DNA from: Trachelipus rathkii
Taxonomy: Eukaryota; Arthropoda; Malacostraca; Isopoda; Trachelipodidae
DNA length: 22,500 bases
NCBI GenBank assembly: GCA_015478945.1
Contig: JABUQX010018394.1
Location: forward strand, 1-22,500
Reading direction: 5' to 3'
Shown piece after piece: positions 19,160-22,500 of the stretch. Each line of letters opens with the position of its first letter. Position 1 is the first letter of the stretch. Made by a program: the position numbers and the translations under genes. The notes under the pieces were generated by a model. It did not search any database, was not told the origin of the DNA, and saw only the letters and a list, made by a program, of their open reading frames with translations.

Positions 19160-19648
19160 GATAATACAAGGGAAGATGGAAGCAATGTAGCAACTATCCT
19201 GTCAGACCCAACTGATGTGAATGCTGATGACGAGCGCTGCTTGAGCAGTAAGATAGTTACAGCCGCTGTTGAGGGAGACAGGAGGGTTTGCAAGATTGAC
19301 AATTTGACCTTGTATATAGTCTATGACACATTAAATAAGATCGATTATTTGGTAGATTGCGGTTCTGTGTTCAGCCTCTTATCATGCGCTGCTAATGACC
19401 ATCAAAAAGCGCCGGTAGGCTATATGTTTGCTGCTAACAATTCAAAAATTGCAATCTATGGTATTAAAGATATTGAAGTCGATCTGGGATTGGGACGTAG
19501 CTATATTGTTACTTTTTATATCGCTAATGTAAGCACAAATATTTTAGGATTAGACTTTTTAAAAAATTTCGAGATGGGCATAAATTTTAAAGAAGATTTA
19601 TTGTTAGATCAAATTACAAATAAGACCCTAAAATTGAGAGAAATGTGA
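19160..19648 (+). pseudogene. Gypsy 2 retropepsin-like protease
   Basis: Long uninterrupted frame of about 143 codons from 19217, with open sequence for some codons upstream. It reads NLTLYIVYDTLNKIDYLVDC then GSVFSLL: the active-site triad is D-C-G (from 19355) where retropepsins have D-T-G or D-S-G. Then GYMFAANNSKIAIYGIKDIE, the flap region, DLGLGRSYIVTFYIANV, and NILGLDFLKNFEMGINF, the conserved I-L-G-x-D-F-L block. All structural blocks are intact and the length suits a retropepsin domain. It is among the best-preserved segments of the element. An active enzyme with Cys after Asp would be unusual; Gypsy 1 shows the same residue. Confidence 0.85.
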
Positions 19649-19734
19649 ATTTTAATATTAATGAAGCTCCTATTTCTTCTTCAAAACCGGAAATCTCTCT
19701 CTCTCTCTCTCCTCATTGCCTGTGCCTTCTAGTT

Positions 19735-20800
19735 CTTTAAATTTTAATGAGTTATTGTCAAAATATTCTGGAGTTATTTGTAAACCCTTATCTCCCCGAA
19801 AACCACCATAAAATTGGAAACAAAGAAAAAAGGTGGAATGAAATTTTTGAAATACTTAAAAATAAAAATAAGAGAATGAGCACAGCATTAACTGGCTGAG
19901 GACGGTCGAAATATAACTACGGACGGGAAGCCGCCTATTCCAGAGGTATTAATAGAACCTTCGACATTATCCATATAAAATAGATATCGAAAGGACCGCC
20001 CATCTCACGCTTGAGGCAGGAAGGGTCCATAAAACACCATGCAAAAACAAAAGCAGACACGACAAGCCTCGCTACGGGGTCTCCGCCGCAGCCCATTCAC
20101 CTTGGTCTTTTCCCATGAGTGTCTTCTCCAGAAAAGCGAAAATCGTGTCAGAATAATCTCCGATTTTAGAGAATTGAACAAGAAAGAGCCGAGGTAGGAG
20201 TCTATGGACTTCCGCACCTGCAAGATATAATATCAAACAGGAATTATCTTTCACCAAACTGACGATGACTGGGCCTTTTTATAGTGCCATAACCGTGGCC
20301 AGACTCACACGAAAGCACACATTTACTTCAAATATCCAGAGATCGATTTCTACAGAATCTTCATGGGCTATGTGTCATCTCCACTTTTACAGCATCTTTC
20401 AAATCTTGCATTTATTTTGATCTACAAGGCCCACCGAATACTTTCAAAACTGTGGATGATGTTTTTTGATTCACACAAGAGAACAGGAAAGAAGAGCACA
20501 AATCCTCTAGAAGATATTAAAGAGGTTAAGGAAGTTATCTACATCTCAGTTTAAATCCCACAAAATGCCAAATAGCCAAAAAAGATTGAATACTAGGATA
20601 TACTATAGTTAAATGAGAAATGGTATAAGACCTAATCATGAGAAAAATTGGGGATATTTTAGGCACCCCCTGAAAACTGGACATCAAAGGGTAAGATCTT
20701 TCCCTAGGCCACTTTATGGCTCATCATAGCAACGTCCCGTTACTAAACCAACAGCTTTCAATCTCTTAAGGAGAAAGCCCCTACTCCCAACCATACATGT
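19735..20800 (+). pseudogene. Gypsy 2 reverse transcriptase domain
   Basis: Pre-RT segment NFNELLSKYSGVICKPL (about 19740-19790) and PYKIDIERTAHLTLEAG (near 19968) come first. Fingers: SPWSFPMSVFSRKAK (from 20097), then IISDFRELNKKEP in another frame (20151-20190), then YGLPHLQDIISNRNYL (20203-20250). Motif A reads FTKLTMTGPFYSA (20250-20288), with Thr (20262-20264) where the catalytic Asp is expected. Motif B: FYRIFMGYVSSPLLQHLSNL (from about 20349). Motif C: KTVDDVF (20446-20466), both Asp intact. Thumb: blocks near 20550-20700. At least five frameshifts. A (CT)n run at 19694-19711 lies just upstream. Domain order is clear; activity is excluded. Confidence 0.85.
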
Positions 20801-20880
20801 TGGGAATCCCACCACAAAGCAGCTAAATAATAAAAATACATTAAATACTTTCTGTGCCACTTATCGAGCACCTCTTCTGA

Positions 20881-21763
20881 AGCCTGAGTATCATACATAC
20901 CACAAATGTATCTGCAGCAGCTGTTATTTTATCCATCACTAACACAGCCGATCTTCCGATTGCCTTTTTTAGTTCCATACTCTCGCCTACTGAAAGAAAG
21001 TATGACGAAGCAAATCGCCTTTTAGTATGCTTAACAAAAGTCTTCAAGAAGTACGGATATCTCCTCACGAATAAAAATATTGATATCGAAACCAACTGCC
21101 GTGAACTCATAAACAAATATAAAAGATCAAATGACGACAAAAACTTTAATATTCGTGAAATTCGAAGCCTAAATTTATTAACTAGTTACAAAGTTTCTTT
21201 CAAATTATTAACAAAAAAGAAAAATCCCTTAGAAGAATACTTATTAATAAATGATATCAGTAATGATGAACCAAATAACGAAGAAAGTGAGACTACTGAC
21301 GACGCAGAAGAACCATCAAAAATCACCTCCTCTCCTACGAACACTGTGATTGGTCCTCATTTCAGCCAATTAGCCAATAAGAGCGAAGTTCCCATACTCC
21401 ACGTGGATTCTTGTTCGAATTTTACAACCGAGTACAAATATGAAGAACTTTCTCCAAAACTAAAAGCTCGTTATCATAGGGTAATAAAACAAAACCACAC
21501 GCGTGCTGCGGTCGGCAGTCCAATGAAGGGGTAAAAAGGTAGACCCTTTAAATAACAAAAATGTAAACAAAATAAATTCCGTGAATAGTTCTCATGAGAA
21601 AAAAGGAACTTTAAAGCCCAAAGGGTTGAGAATGAAAGAGAGAATAGAAATGGAAGAAAAAGAATTACTCAAAATAAGTGAAAAATCGCCAACTAAAAAG
21701 TTAGATGAAATAAATGATATACTTACTGAAAACACACGAATAAAATTTAATTCAGCGCTGTAA
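20881..21763 (+). pseudogene. Gypsy 2 RNase H and long charged linker
   Basis: Open frame without stop from 20881 to 21534 (217 codons, no early ATG), continuing in the next frame from about 21530 to 21763 after one extra G in aaggggtaaaaagg. It begins with TTNVSAAAV, where RNase H normally has T-D-A-S (Asp replaced by Asn), then PIAFFSSILSPTERKYDEAN, VFKKYGYLL, NIDIETNCRELINKYKRSND, NFNIREIRSLNLL and PLEEYLLIND: a complete RNase H layout. After about 21255 comes roughly 170 codons of acidic then Lys/Glu-rich sequence with no known domain (for example PNNEESETTDDAEEPSK; RMKERIEMEEKELLKI). That is long for the RNase H-integrase link of a Gypsy Pol. Confidence 0.8.
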
Positions 21764-21985
21764 TGAAGCTCATATTGACTTAATAAAACGCTTCAGGAAA
21801 AAAGGGTTTGACTACACTAGCAATTAAGTAAAAAGACCAGTTAGAGGAGACAGATACATTAATTCATTTGCTTAAAAATAAAAGAAAAAGTTCATTAATC
21901 TAAAAACAAGCAACCTTCTGGTTCAAAAAAAATTGAGAATCTCTCTACTACGTTGATACCTCAGGTAGTTATGCTAGTCATTACT
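21764..21985 (+). other. Gap between linker and integrase
   Basis: About 220 bp with frequent stops and no motif. Part of the element by position. Confidence 0.4.
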
Positions 21986-21989
21986 CCCT

Positions 21990-22500
21990 GATCAACATAT
22001 GGGCGATATTATGGCCTAGCTCTGCTCAAAGGACACCTCGGGATATCGCGCTGTCTTTTCGCAGTAAAAAGCATTTTGTGTTCTGGCAGTATAAAGTGAA
22101 AGCACTTGTGAAGCTGTCCACAATGTCAATCGGAAGGAGCAGGACGTAGCATAAACTGCTATTTTGGGGAAATATGAAGTTTCCTACAAATTTCAAGATT
22201 TAAACTGTGATATATTGAAATTACCAGTTTGTAGAGGATACAAGTATTTATTAACTAACTCTCATTGATAGATACTCCCATTATGTGTGGGCATTTCCCC
22301 TCAAGGACATCACCAAAGAAACCATTGTGAAAACATTGATTAACCAGCTAATTCCGATGTGTGGAGTTCCCAGCAACCTGATCACAGACAAGGGTGGAAA
22401 TTTCACATCACATTTATTTGAAAGTGTATGTAAACTCTTAGGAATAACTCATACAACTACCGCGAGCTACGCGCCATTCAGTAACTCCAAGGTGGAGGTA
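21990..22500 (+). pseudogene. Gypsy 2 integrase, partial at window end
   Basis: Zinc-binding domain: GHLGISRCLFAVK (22031-22069) with one His, and in another frame SCPQCQS with the Cys pair (22115-22126). Core: NCDILKLPVCRGYKYLL (from 22203) with the first catalytic Asp (22209-22211). From 22261 there is a clean open frame to the end: LIDRYSHYVWAFPLKDITKE, NLITDKGGNFTSHLFESVCK with the second Asp (22387-22389), and SNSKVEV with the catalytic Glu (22495-22497). There are exactly 35 residues between the second Asp and the Glu, the DD35E spacing. The rest is beyond the window. The last 240 bp are uninterrupted. Confidence 0.9.

Larger units (their letters stand above)
16316..22500 (+). mobile_element. 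Ty3/Gypsy-type LTR retrotransposon 2 (decayed, runs off window)
   Basis: Plus-strand Ty3/Gypsy element. Parts in order: putative 5' LTR (about 16316-16789), PBS-like site (16793-16811), leader, gag (17122-18227), spacer with AAT expansion, protease (about 19160-19648), RT (about 19735-20800), RNase H plus long linker (20881-21763) and integrase (about 21990-22500, cut by the window edge). The PR-RT-RH-IN order and the gag C-H-C-C box suggest the CsRn1-like part of Ty3/Gypsy, which I infer rather than prove. Coding parts carry stops and frameshifts. It is divergently oriented to Gypsy 1, about 2.8 kb away, and shares a gag family with it. Confidence 0.85.

Noticed and set aside
16316..22500. 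Endogenous virus with an envelope gene
   Set aside because: Only gag and pol blocks are present in the window; no envelope-like membrane protein is seen, and the element is cut by the window end, so nothing beyond an LTR retrotransposon can be claimed.

Overview
This is a eukaryotic, repeat-dominated, AT-rich window. I see no host gene that I can defend. Nearly everything recognisable is retroelement debris embedded in microsatellites: (TA)n, (ATT)n/(AAT)n, (GA)n and (CA)n. The mix of Jockey-like LINEs, Ty3/Gypsy elements, a tRNA-like SINE-type repeat and long simple repeats fits an arthropod, and my best guess is a decapod crustacean. That guess rests on resemblance to LINE proteins common in decapod genomes and was not checked by any search.

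Left part (1-4500). A broken non-LTR reverse transcriptase fragment (about 975-1413, +) is cut off at 1413/1414 by an array of four related units of about 290 bp with tRNA-like A and B boxes. The first unit is inverted and the next three are direct. A (TA)n tract follows, then the 3' end of a second, Jockey-like LINE (about 2730-3600, +), then about 900 bp of AT-rich repeats.

Middle part (4500-13500). This is the clearest piece of genome history in the window. A Ty3/Gypsy-type element lies on the minus strand and reads, from high to low coordinate, gag (13.5-12.3 kb), protease (12.0-11.7), RT (11.4-10.6), RNase H (10.4-10.1), linker and integrase (9.6-9.48 and 5.68-4.7). A different, nearly full-length plus-strand LINE (5677-9481, with a 25-A tail) has inserted into its integrase zinc-finger region. 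A 6-bp repeat, taatat, flanks the LINE, and the integrase reading frame matches exactly on both sides.

Right part (13500-22500). About 2.6 kb without recognisable genes but rich in simple repeats is followed by a second Ty3/Gypsy element on the plus strand: putative 5' LTR (about 16316-16789) with poly(A) signal and hairpins, primer-binding-site-like sequence, gag with a C-H-C-C box, protease, RT, RNase H, a long charged linker, and an integrase that runs off the window end just after its catalytic Glu. The two Gypsy elements point away from each other, share a recognisable gag and both read D-C-G at the protease active site, but their pol genes are clearly diverged.

All the coding regions are broken by stops and frameshifts, so nothing here is likely to encode an active element. 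The most interesting points are the nested insertion, the inverted-plus-tandem SINE-like array, the shared D-C-G protease triad, the long charged RNase H-integrase linker, and the structured LTR/leader of the second Gypsy element.
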